Shown in pieces: positions 16,334-23,787 of a stretch of 35,721 bases of DNA. The stretch's first letter is position 1; each line of letters opens with the position of its first letter. The notes below the pieces were generated by a model that saw only the letters and a list, made by a program, of their open reading frames with translations, searched no databases and was not told the origin of the DNA. The DNA is from Candidatus Moraniibacteriota bacterium (GTDB lineage: Bacteria; Patescibacteriota; Minisyncoccia; Moranbacterales; UBA9337): the NCBI GenBank assembly GCA_028695135.1, contig JAQVJM010000006.1, positions 1-35,721 on the forward strand. Direction: 5' to 3'. The position numbers were made by a program, and so were the translations under genes.

Positions 16334-16378
16334 GCGTAGGTCATCGGTTCAATTCCGATAGGTGGCTCATAATTTTTT

Positions 16379-17305
16379 ATGAACAACAGAGATAAAAAAA
16401 ATATAAATTTGGAGGATTTCCTGAAAAATATAAATTCGGGAAAAAACAAGAGAATAAACCCTTTTATAACCGTAGTGCTGCTGATTTTCGTCTTTTTAAA
16501 TATTCTCGCCGACACGGGCGGGTTTAGCCTAATAATTAATCATCTAAAATCTATGGGAACACTCACGACGCTGATTATCATTGCGGCAGTGATCATATTG
16601 ATCTCCATCCGCCAGATCAATCAGTACCAAAAAGGTGTAAAATTCATGTTGGGAAAATATGTCGGTATCATGGAGCCTGGCTGGAGGCTGGTTTTTCCGA
16701 TAATCCAGGGCTATCAAAAAGTCGATATGCGCATCAAGGCGGTTGATGTGCCGGATCAGGAAGCTATCACTAAGGACAACATTTCCGTAACGGTCAACGC
16801 GGTGATATATTACAAGGTGGCCGATGCGGAAAAAGCGATAATCGAAGTGGAGGATTTTTATTATGCCGTATCCCAGCTGGCGCAGACTACGATGCGAAAC
16901 GTAGTCGGAGAGGTCGATCTGGACGAGCTTCTCTCCAATCGGGACGCGATTGCGGAGAAAATCAGAAAAATTGTTGATGAAGCGACGGACGCTTGGGGAG
17001 TGAAAGTCAACTCGGTGGAGCTCAAAGACGTCACTCTTCCCGAGGAGATGAAAAGGGTTATCGGAAAGCAGGCTGAGGCGGAAAGGGAGAAAAGAGCGGT
17101 TATAATAAAATCGGAAGGAGAGGTCGTGGCAGCCGGCAATATTTCCAAAGCGGCTGAAATGCTTTCTGCCAAGCCGGGGTCGCTTCATCTGAGAACGCTT
17201 CACACCCTTAATGATCTTTCATCTGATCAGTCCAATACGGTAATCTTTGCCGTACCCATAGAAGTTCTGAGGGCTCTTGAAAAAATAGGCGGTCAGGGGA
17301 AATAA
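16379..17305 (+). CDS. SPFH/Band 7 (stomatin/slipin-like) membrane protein
   Basis: IRQINQYQKGVKFMLGKYVGIMEPGWRLVFPIIQGYQKVDMRIKAVDVPDQEAITKDNISVTVNAVIYYKVADAEKAII. Confidence 0.94.
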   Translation: MNNRDKKNINLEDFLKNINSGKNKRINPFITVVLLIFVFLNILADTGGFSLIINHLKSMGTLTTLIIIAAVIILISIRQINQYQKGVKFMLGKYVGIMEPGWRLVFPIIQGYQKVDMRIKAVDVPDQEAITKDNISVTVNAVIYYKVADAEKAIIEVEDFYYAVSQLAQTTMRNVVGEVDLDELLSNRDAIAEKIRKIVDEATDAWGVKVNSVELKDVTLPEEMKRVIGKQAEAEREKRAVIIKSEGEVVAAGNISKAAEMLSAKPGSLHLRTLHTLNDLSSDQSNTVIFAVPIEVLRALEKIGGQGK

Positions 17306-17311
17306 CAAGAA

Positions 17312-17333
17312 CGTACTTACGTCCGTAATTACG
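17312..17333. other. Two-step hairpin downstream of the SPFH gene
   Basis: CGTA-C-TTACG-TC-CGTAA-T-TACG. Confidence 0.45.
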
Positions 17334-17340
17334 AAAAAAT

Positions 17341-17505
17341 ATGAAAAAAGAAATAAGGAAATTAAGCAAAACATCGACCCATAGCTACTCAATCGTTATC
17401 CCGAAAGCGATAATCGATAGATATGGATGGCGGGAAAAACAAAAACTTGTCATTGAAGACAAGGGCAGGGGAAAATTGGAAGTAAGAGATTGGCGGAAGC
17501 GTTAA
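17341..17505 (+). CDS. AbrB/MazE/SpoVT-like small DNA-binding protein (54 aa; absent from the supplied ORF track)
   Basis: MKKEIRKLSKTSTHSYSIVIPKAIIDRYGWREKQKLVIEDKGRGKLEVRDWRKR*. SpoVT/AbrB-like SxxIxIPKxxxxxxGW...L pattern. Confidence 0.75.
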   Translation: MKKEIRKLSKTSTHSYSIVIPKAIIDRYGWREKQKLVIEDKGRGKLEVRDWRKR

Positions 17506-17511
17506 GGCGTT

Positions 17512-17567
17512 ATAACAATTAAACAATATAACAATTAAACAATATAACAATTAAACAATATAACAAT
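17512..17567. repeat. 16-bp tandem repeat (3.5 copies) abutting the rubrerythrin start codon
   Basis: (ATAACAATTAAACAAT)x3 + ATAACAAT, then ATG at 17568. Confidence 0.95.
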
Positions 17568-18086
17568 ATGCGTACATTTATCTGTGAAATTTGCGGGGAC
17601 GCTTATCTGGGAACGGAGGCGCCTTCAAAATGTCCTTTCTGCGGGGCTGATCATTCTTATATAAAGCCGGGAGCCGAAGCCAATCCTGTTTTTAAAAGAG
17701 CGGGAGAAATAGGCGAAAAATCCAAGGAAAATTTGATGCTGACCTTAGATTTGGAAATGAAAGCCAGCGCCATCTATCTTTGTATGGCGGGAAAAACCGA
17801 AAAATTTGAAATTAAGCAGATGTATAAGCGTCTGGCCAAGGTTGAGCTGGAGCACGCGACGGTCGTGACGAAGCTTCTGGGGATAGAGATGCCGAAAAGC
17901 TCGGTCGAAGAGTGCGGAGACGAAGATCTGGAAAATTTCGAAAAAACCGTGGAGCTGGAAGAGCACGCCACGTCTCTTTACGGAAGATTCGCTGCGGAAT
18001 CCGAAGAAGAAAAAGTGAAAACTTTTTTCGTGGCTCTTATGAAGGTCGAAGCGGAGCATATCGAGCTTATAAGGAATTATATGTAA
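17568..18086 (+). CDS. Rubrerythrin with N-terminal rubredoxin-like domain ('reverse' rubrerythrin)
   Basis: N-terminal CEICGDAY...CPFCGA, then a ferritin-like domain with LDLEMKAS, ELEHATVV, EEHATSLYGRF, VEAEHIELI. Confidence 0.93.
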   Translation: MRTFICEICGDAYLGTEAPSKCPFCGADHSYIKPGAEANPVFKRAGEIGEKSKENLMLTLDLEMKASAIYLCMAGKTEKFEIKQMYKRLAKVELEHATVVTKLLGIEMPKSSVEECGDEDLENFEKTVELEEHATSLYGRFAAESEEEKVKTFFVALMKVEAEHIELIRNYM

Positions 18087-18128
18087 AAATATTTTAAATC
18101 CTGTTTAATCTTTTGATTTATAAAAAAT

Positions 18129-18150
18129 CGCCGGCTTTTCCGGCGTTTTT
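18129..18150. terminator. Rho-independent terminator between convergent genes
   Basis: AAAAAAT-CGCCGG-ctttt-CCGGCG-TTTTT. Flanking A- and T-tracts make it plausible in both directions. Confidence 0.85.
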
Positions 18151-18202
18151 CATTTTGCAACTATATAATTCCGCATATTTATATTTTAGAAAGAGATTTT
18201 TT

Positions 18203-20362
18203 TTAATCCTTATTTTCTTCTTCTTCCGAATATTGCCTTATCGCATCTTCCCATCTTTTGAGCATCTCTGGATCTACGTGCATCGTTTCGGACAGATAAT
18301 AAAGCAAAGAATGATTATCTTCGATTTCCACTTTTTCTTCAATCTTGTCGCTGTCTGTTTTTTCAGCTTTTTCAGCGCTTATTTTTTTCCCTGTTTTTAT
18401 ATTATAGTAAACAGTTTTCTTTTTAAGCCTGGAATCTCCGGAAATCATCGGAATATTTTTTATCTCAGGGACATACCCGATGAAATTTTCTTTAGGGACA
18501 TCAGTTATTATTTGCGAGATGAATTTATTCCAGATCGGCGCGGCGACATAAGAGCCGTCTGCTCCCATTTTCATAGGACGGTTATCATTGTTTCCTGCCC
18601 AGACCCCCACAGCTATTGAAGGCGTATACCCCACAGTCCAGGCATCTCTGTAATCCTGGGTAGTTCCCGTTTTGGCCGCTAGGGCATATCCGTCCAGATG
18701 CAGGAGATTATTCGGTCCGAAAATTGGCGTTCGCGCTGCATTATCGGATAAGATGGAATTTATCTTTCTGGCGATTTCCGGATCGATCGCCCTTATTTCT
18801 TCTTTTGTAAATGTCTGGATTTCTTTGCCGGAAGAATTTGTTATTTTTATGATAGGAGTCGCGGGATTTCTTATTCCGTCATTGGCGAAAACCGAAAAAG
18901 CAGAAGTTTCTTCCAATAATTTCATAGCGCCTCCGCCAAGGGCAAGCGCCAGGCCGTAGTTTCTATCGTCGTTCAATGTCGTTACTCCCAGCCTCTTTGC
19001 CAGTTCTATCGTTTCAGGAATTCCGGCTAAGTAGAGAGTTTGCACTGCCGGAATATTTAGCGACATTGCAAGAGCCTGTCGCATTGAAACTCGTCCATGA
19101 AATTTTCCGTCATAATTTCGGGGAATATAATCTTTGCCGCTTCCGTCCGGACCGAAGTTTGTGCGTGCGTCGAAAAGAAGAGTTTCTGGCTGGAAGCCTT
19201 TTTCGAAAGCCTTGGCGTAAACTATGGGCTTAAAGGATGATCCGGGCTGTCTTTCCCTTAATGAAACGTTTACTTGTCCGTCTATCGATTTGTCAAAATA
19301 ATCCAAGGATCCTGCCATCGCCAAAATCTGTCCTGTTTTAGGATCGATAGCCACCAGCGAAGCATTGGTCGCCCCATACCTATTGAGATGATCTTTGGAG
19401 TTTTTGAGAATTTCTTCCGCAAGCATCTGCTTTTCCCAATCAAGGGAAGTGATTATTCTCAGTCCTCCTTTTTCAAGAAAATCTCTTCCATATTCGCTTT
19501 CCATCTTTTCAAGGACATACATTACAAAATGGGGCGCTTTGATGTCGCGGTTAAGGGGCTGTATTTTTTCCTCTATATTTTCATTCAGCGCTTTTTCTGC
19601 CGTTTCTCCCGAGACCAGTCCCAATTCTCGAGTCCTTTCTATTATTTTGCGCTGTTTTTTTACCAGTTCTCCGATATTTTCTCCGTAAGGAAGATACAAA
19701 CTAGGTGCGTTGGGAAGGATCGCAAGCAACGAGGCCTCATCTAAGGTGAGATCTTTTGCGTCTTTTTTAAAATACGTCTGGGCGGCCGCTTGGATTCCGT
19801 AGGCGTTGGCTCCGTAAGGAACTTTGTTGAGGTACATATCAAGAATCTCGTCTTTGGAATAGATCCGTTCTATCTTTATAGCCAAGACCGCCTCTTTGAT
19901 CTTTCTTTTAAAAGTTTTTTCCCGGGTCAAAAAAACGTTTCTGGCCAGTTGCTGGGTTATGGTTGAAGCTCCCTGTTCGATGTTTTCCGCCTTTAGATTC
20001 TCTCTGGCAGCTCGAAGCGAGGATTTTATATCTATACCGAAGTGATGGTAGAAATTATCGTCTTCGGCCGCGATGGTCGCCCAGCGTATCGTGTCAGGTA
20101 TCTCGTCGTGAGAAAGAACTTTCCTATTTTCCTCTCCAAAAATTTTATAAAGGACATGCTTGCCGCTCCTGTCATAAATTATCGAAGTCTCATTCATCTC
20201 AAATTTTTTTTCCGTCACTTCTGAAGTATTGGTATAAAAATATATGAAAGTCAGGAGAAAGGCCAGAAAAATCGAAACTAGGACGTCAAATATTCCCAGC
20301 GCCGTCTGAAGCGCTAAGCGCGCGTATTTATTGCGGGGAGGATTTTTAGCTTTGCGGGTCAT
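18203..20362 (-). CDS. Penicillin-binding protein 1A-type bifunctional transglycosylase/transpeptidase
   Basis: GT51 motifs (AAEDDNFYHHFGID, GASTITQQLARNVFL, KRKIKEAVLAIKIERIYSKDEILDMYLNKVPYG) and transpeptidase (PGSSFKPIVYAKAFE, SLNIPAVQ, AKTGTTQDYRDAWTVGY). Confidence 0.97.
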   Translation of the reverse strand: MTRKAKNPPRNKYARLALQTALGIFDVLVSIFLAFLLTFIYFYTNTSEVTEKKFEMNETSIIYDRSGKHVLYKIFGEENRKVLSHDEIPDTIRWATIAAEDDNFYHHFGIDIKSSLRAARENLKAENIEQGASTITQQLARNVFLTREKTFKRKIKEAVLAIKIERIYSKDEILDMYLNKVPYGANAYGIQAAAQTYFKKDAKDLTLDEASLLAILPNAPSLYLPYGENIGELVKKQRKIIERTRELGLVSGETAEKALNENIEEKIQPLNRDIKAPHFVMYVLEKMESEYGRDFLEKGGLRIITSLDWEKQMLAEEILKNSKDHLNRYGATNASLVAIDPKTGQILAMAGSLDYFDKSIDGQVNVSLRERQPGSSFKPIVYAKAFEKGFQPETLLFDARTNFGPDGSGKDYIPRNYDGKFHGRVSMRQALAMSLNIPAVQTLYLAGIPETIELAKRLGVTTLNDDRNYGLALALGGGAMKLLEETSAFSVFANDGIRNPATPIIKITNSSGKEIQTFTKEEIRAIDPEIARKINSILSDNAARTPIFGPNNLLHLDGYALAAKTGTTQDYRDAWTVGYTPSIAVGVWAGNNDNRPMKMGADGSYVAAPIWNKFISQIITDVPKENFIGYVPEIKNIPMISGDSRLKKKTVYYNIKTGKKISAEKAEKTDSDKIEEKVEIEDNHSLLYYLSETMHVDPEMLKRWEDAIRQYSEEEENKD

Positions 20363-20389
20363 TTTTCTAAAAAATAAAAAATAAAAAAC

Positions 20390-20405
20390 GGCTTATCGAT
20401 AAGCC
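20390..20405. promoter_or_regulatory. Perfect 16-bp palindrome at the predicted PBP transcription start (possible operator)
   Basis: GGCTTATCGATAAGCC, directly downstream of the minus-strand -10. Confidence 0.55.
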
Positions 20406-20434
20406 ATTATAGACTTTTTTTTACGGCAAGTCAA
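20406..20434 (-). promoter_or_regulatory. Sigma70-type promoter for the PBP gene
   Basis: Minus strand TTGACT-N17-TATAAT. Confidence 0.75.
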
Positions 20435-20461
20435 TTTTCTTTCTTTAATGCCGGTTTTTAT

Positions 20462-20490
20462 TTGCATTTTTTAGGGAAGTTTATTATAAT
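20462..20490 (+). promoter_or_regulatory. Sigma70-type promoter for the Wzy/TPR gene
   Basis: TTGCAT-N17-TATAAT. Confidence 0.7.
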
Positions 20491-20573
20491 TCACTATGAG
20501 TTTTGAAGCTTTAAAACTGAATTTTTTAAAAGTCAGTTTTGTTTTTATTAAAAATTTAAATAAAGAAAAAAAT

Positions 20574-23135
20574 ATGAAAAACTATTTTACCGGAAAGGGG
20601 ATAAATCTCAGATCGCACGATTCTGAGGAGAGTGTCGCGAGCATTGCCAAAGAAACCGATCAAAGGAAAGAAAATATAGCGAAAAGCATAGACAAACTCA
20701 TGTCGTTCAGCCTTTTTATGATATTTTTCGGGTTGCCGTTGTTTTTTACCGGGCTGGCTTTTCAGGGAGTTGTTTTTGAAAAGCAAATATATTTCTATTT
20801 TTGGGCTCTTCTGGCTTTGGTTTCTTGGGCGGCCAAGGGAGTTATTTTGGGAAAGATGAAGATTCGGAGAACTCCCCTTGATATTCCGATTGTCGCTTTT
20901 TGGTTGACCTATGTCATATCTACGGTATTCTCTGTCGATAGATGGCACAGCATTTGGGGATTTTTTGGAGATCCTTCCAGGGGACTTATGAATGTGACGG
21001 CGATAATAGTAATTTATTATCTGATAATGAGTAACTTCACCAAGGAAAGAATGCGCTTGATGATAGGCGGACTGGTGTCGGCGGGAATCATATTATCCTT
21101 GTGGTCCCTTATTCTTTTTATGGGAATTGATATTGTTCCGGACAAAATTAAGCCGTTTATCCCTTTCAATATAGTCGGGACTTCTACCGGACTTAAGCTT
21201 CTTTTTGGCGCCATGATTCCTTTAATTATCCTGTTTTTATTCGAGATGGATACGGAAAAAAGCCGGCTTAAAAAAATTACTTCTTATGTCTTGCTCGCTT
21301 TCGTTCCGATAAACATATTTTTGACTTCGATTCTTTTTGATAAGACCGGAGCGATTATAATATTGATAGGCGTGGGAATTTTTCTTCTGTATATCCTTTC
21401 CAATATTGTGAGGCCGAAAGACAAGATGACGTGGGTTCCTATGGTTGCTTTTGTTTTGGTCATGATAGCCTTAATGGTGGGAAGAAATAATATCAGCAGA
21501 GTAGATATTCCTTTGGAGGTAAGTCCGAATGCCAAAATATCTTGGGAGATTGCCAAGGGAAGCCTGAAGGAAAATGCCTTTTTGGGTTCCGGTCCTGCTA
21601 CTTACGGATATAATTTTTCCATGTTCAAGCCCCAGGAATTCAATAATAATGTCTTTTTTGAATTGAGGTTCTATCAGGCGACCGGACTATTTTTCGAAGC
21701 TCTTTCGACCATCGGAGTTATCGGATTGGTAGCTTTTCTGATCGTGACAATCGCTTTTATAAATGTTTCGATTTATCTAGTGAGCAAAGATAAGGAGAAG
21801 AACAAAATTTATTCCCTGAGTCTTTTTTCGGCGGTTCTGATCCTTATGGCAGGCTCGCTTTTTCTCAGAGTGGAAGGAACGATATTGATTATCGGGGGAC
21901 TTTTGGGCGCTTTGGCTTTGGCAACTATATTTTGGGAAAGCGGAGTCGAGGAAAAATCAGTCAAGCTTTCTTTCAAGGCTTCTCCGAAGTTTGCCCTAAC
22001 ACTAGCTTTCATCTTTATAATGATAAGTTCAGGAGTGGCCGCTTTATTCGTCTACATCGGAAGGGCTTACGTGGCTGATATTCTCGCTGGAAAGAGCCTC
22101 AGAGAACCGGTTGTTTCAGAAAATTCCGTTTCCAATGTGGTAAAGGCCGTAAGTTTGAACAATAAGGAAGGAAGATATTATTCGAGAGCCAGCCAGGAGT
22201 TTATGGTGTTGGCCAATAATGAAGCTTTGAAGCCTGAAGAGGAGAGGGATATAAACTTTATAAGGGACAATATTAATAATGCTTTGGCTTACGGCAAAGC
22301 GGGAGTTGAGAATATGCCCAATGACGCTTTGGCCATAGCGGTGCTGGCTCAGATTTATGAAAATGCCGGCCTTTACGTTTCCGATACGCTGAATGATTCC
22401 ATAGAAACTTACAATAAAATTTTGGAAGTCGAGCCGCATAACCCGATTGCCTATATGAAAGCCGGACAGATAAAGATAACTATAGCATCGATGGAACAAG
22501 ATGAAGTCAAGAGAGAAGAATTGATAAAAGAGGCCAAAGATCTTCTTGAAACGGCAATAGAGAAAAAGCCCAGCTTGGATGCGGCCCATTATTATTTAGC
22601 TATCGCTCAAAACGCTTTGGGAGATAAAAAAGAATCAATCATATCCATGTCAAACGCCGTTTCCATCAATCCTAATAATATAACTTATCTTTTTAATCTG
22701 GGAAGGCTTTATCAGGACAGAAACGAAGGGGATGACAGCGAGAATGCCAGAAAGATATTTGAATATATCCTGACGGTCAATCCAGACGAAATCAACACTA
22801 ATTTTTCATTAGGTCTTATCTACGAAAGAGCCAATGAGGATAGCAAGGCCATTGAAAAATACAGGAAGGTCTTAAGTCTTGTGACCGGAGACGGCGAGAA
22901 CGAGAAAAATACCAGGGAACAGCTTGAAAAAATGATAAGCAATGTCCAATCCGGAATAAGCAATGAGGGAGGAGTGCAGGAGCAGGTCAATATTCCTCAA
23001 GAAGAAGAGCAGGTTCAGCCTGAAGAAATTGAGCTGATTGAAGCGAACAATCAGGCAAGTCAAGTCCAGGGTCCGGCCGAAGCTTCTCAAGAGGAAGAAC
23101 AGTCTGATCAGCCTGAAGAAAATATCGGGCAATAA
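20574..23135 (+). CDS. O-antigen ligase/polymerase (Wzy_C-like) membrane protein with C-terminal TPR repeats
   Basis: Many TM segments, GFFGDPSRGLMN and SWEIAKGSLKENAFLGSGPATYGYNFSMFKP, then TPR-like repeats. ATG at 20574 preferred because the track start (20496) falls at the predicted +1. Confidence 0.85.
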   Translation: MKNYFTGKGINLRSHDSEESVASIAKETDQRKENIAKSIDKLMSFSLFMIFFGLPLFFTGLAFQGVVFEKQIYFYFWALLALVSWAAKGVILGKMKIRRTPLDIPIVAFWLTYVISTVFSVDRWHSIWGFFGDPSRGLMNVTAIIVIYYLIMSNFTKERMRLMIGGLVSAGIILSLWSLILFMGIDIVPDKIKPFIPFNIVGTSTGLKLLFGAMIPLIILFLFEMDTEKSRLKKITSYVLLAFVPINIFLTSILFDKTGAIIILIGVGIFLLYILSNIVRPKDKMTWVPMVAFVLVMIALMVGRNNISRVDIPLEVSPNAKISWEIAKGSLKENAFLGSGPATYGYNFSMFKPQEFNNNVFFELRFYQATGLFFEALSTIGVIGLVAFLIVTIAFINVSIYLVSKDKEKNKIYSLSLFSAVLILMAGSLFLRVEGTILIIGGLLGALALATIFWESGVEEKSVKLSFKASPKFALTLAFIFIMISSGVAALFVYIGRAYVADILAGKSLREPVVSENSVSNVVKAVSLNNKEGRYYSRASQEFMVLANNEALKPEEERDINFIRDNINNALAYGKAGVENMPNDALAIAVLAQIYENAGLYVSDTLNDSIETYNKILEVEPHNPIAYMKAGQIKITIASMEQDEVKREELIKEAKDLLETAIEKKPSLDAAHYYLAIAQNALGDKKESIISMSNAVSINPNNITYLFNLGRLYQDRNEGDDSENARKIFEYILTVNPDEINTNFSLGLIYERANEDSKAIEKYRKVLSLVTGDGENEKNTREQLEKMISNVQSGISNEGGVQEQVNIPQEEEQVQPEEIELIEANNQASQVQGPAEASQEEEQSDQPEENIGQ

Positions 23136-23169
23136 AAAATAATTAGATTAAATATTTGAATATAAAAAA

Positions 23170-23484
23170 ATGTCAATAGAAATTACCGATAAAAATTTCA
23201 AGCAAGAAGTTCTGGAAAGCGACAAAGTCACTATGGTTGACTTTTGGGCGCCTTGGTGCGGACCTTGCCAGATGATGGGACCTATATTGGATGAGCTTTC
23301 AAAAGAGGTGGGAGATAGATTTAAGATCTGCAAGCTGAATGTAGATGAAAATCCTTCTTCGGCTTCGGAGTATGGAATTATGTCCATTCCGGCGCTGAAA
23401 ATATTCAAAGACGGAAAGGTCGTGAAGGAACTGGTCGGTCTGCAGAATAAGGATTCATTGAAAGATGAGCTGGAAAAAGCCTAA
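23170..23484 (+). CDS. trxA: Thioredoxin
   Basis: VDFWAPWCGPCQMMGPILDEL, cis-Pro SIPALKIFKDGK. Confidence 0.97.
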   Translation: MSIEITDKNFKQEVLESDKVTMVDFWAPWCGPCQMMGPILDELSKEVGDRFKICKLNVDENPSSASEYGIMSIPALKIFKDGKVVKELVGLQNKDSLKDELEKA

Positions 23485-23505
23485 AAAATAAATGCTTTTG
23501 AATTT

Positions 23506-23543
23506 AAGCGGGAACGGACATCGAAGTCTGTTCCCGCTTTTTT
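23506..23543 (+). terminator. Rho-independent terminator of trxA
   Basis: AAGCGGGAACGGAC-atcgaa-GTCTGTTCCCGCTT (one G-T wobble) followed by T-tract. Confidence 0.9.
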
Positions 23544-23688
23544 AATAAAATTTGTTCTATTCCTTGAGGGGCTATTAATTTTGGCAGAAATTTCTTTGCA
23601 GAAGCAGCGTAAAAAAGTGTCTGAATTGTCCACATGAGACAAAACAGGCAATGTTTTTTAGAAATACATTTTTATAATTGTCCGGTTT

Positions 23689-23735
23689 AAAAAAGTTGTC
23701 AAATATCGCACGTGCGTCCGGATGATAACTTTTTT
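23689..23735 (-). terminator. Probable terminator of gpmI (A/T-tract flanked hairpin)
   Basis: AAAAAAGTTGTCA...TGATAACTTTTTT 13-bp stem with one wobble, GCACGTGC in the apical region. Confidence 0.7.
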
Positions 23736-23787
23736 AATTTATTTTATTTTAAGTCCGGATATGATCGATTTTTAAAATCCAATTAAA

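Larger units (their letters stand above)
16159..16369 (+). tRNA. Interrupted tRNA-Thr-like gene (outer), split in the D-arm by 16182..16291 and in the anticodon loop (16300..16332)
   Basis: Acceptor GCCACCT (16159-16165)/AGGTGGC (16360-16366). D-arm GCTC-AGTTGGCA-GA|GC restored on removing 16182..16291. Anticodon stem ACGCA (16295-16299)/TGCGT (16333-16337). T-stem ATCGG/CCGAT. Close to the nested tRNA-Thr. Functionality unknown. Confidence 0.6.

Noticed and set aside
16279-16515. Minus-strand ORF containing YEPPIGIEPMTYAW
   Set aside because: This is antisense translation of the tRNA 3' end (a classic spurious tRNA-derived peptide) plus the SPFH gene N-terminus, not a protein gene.
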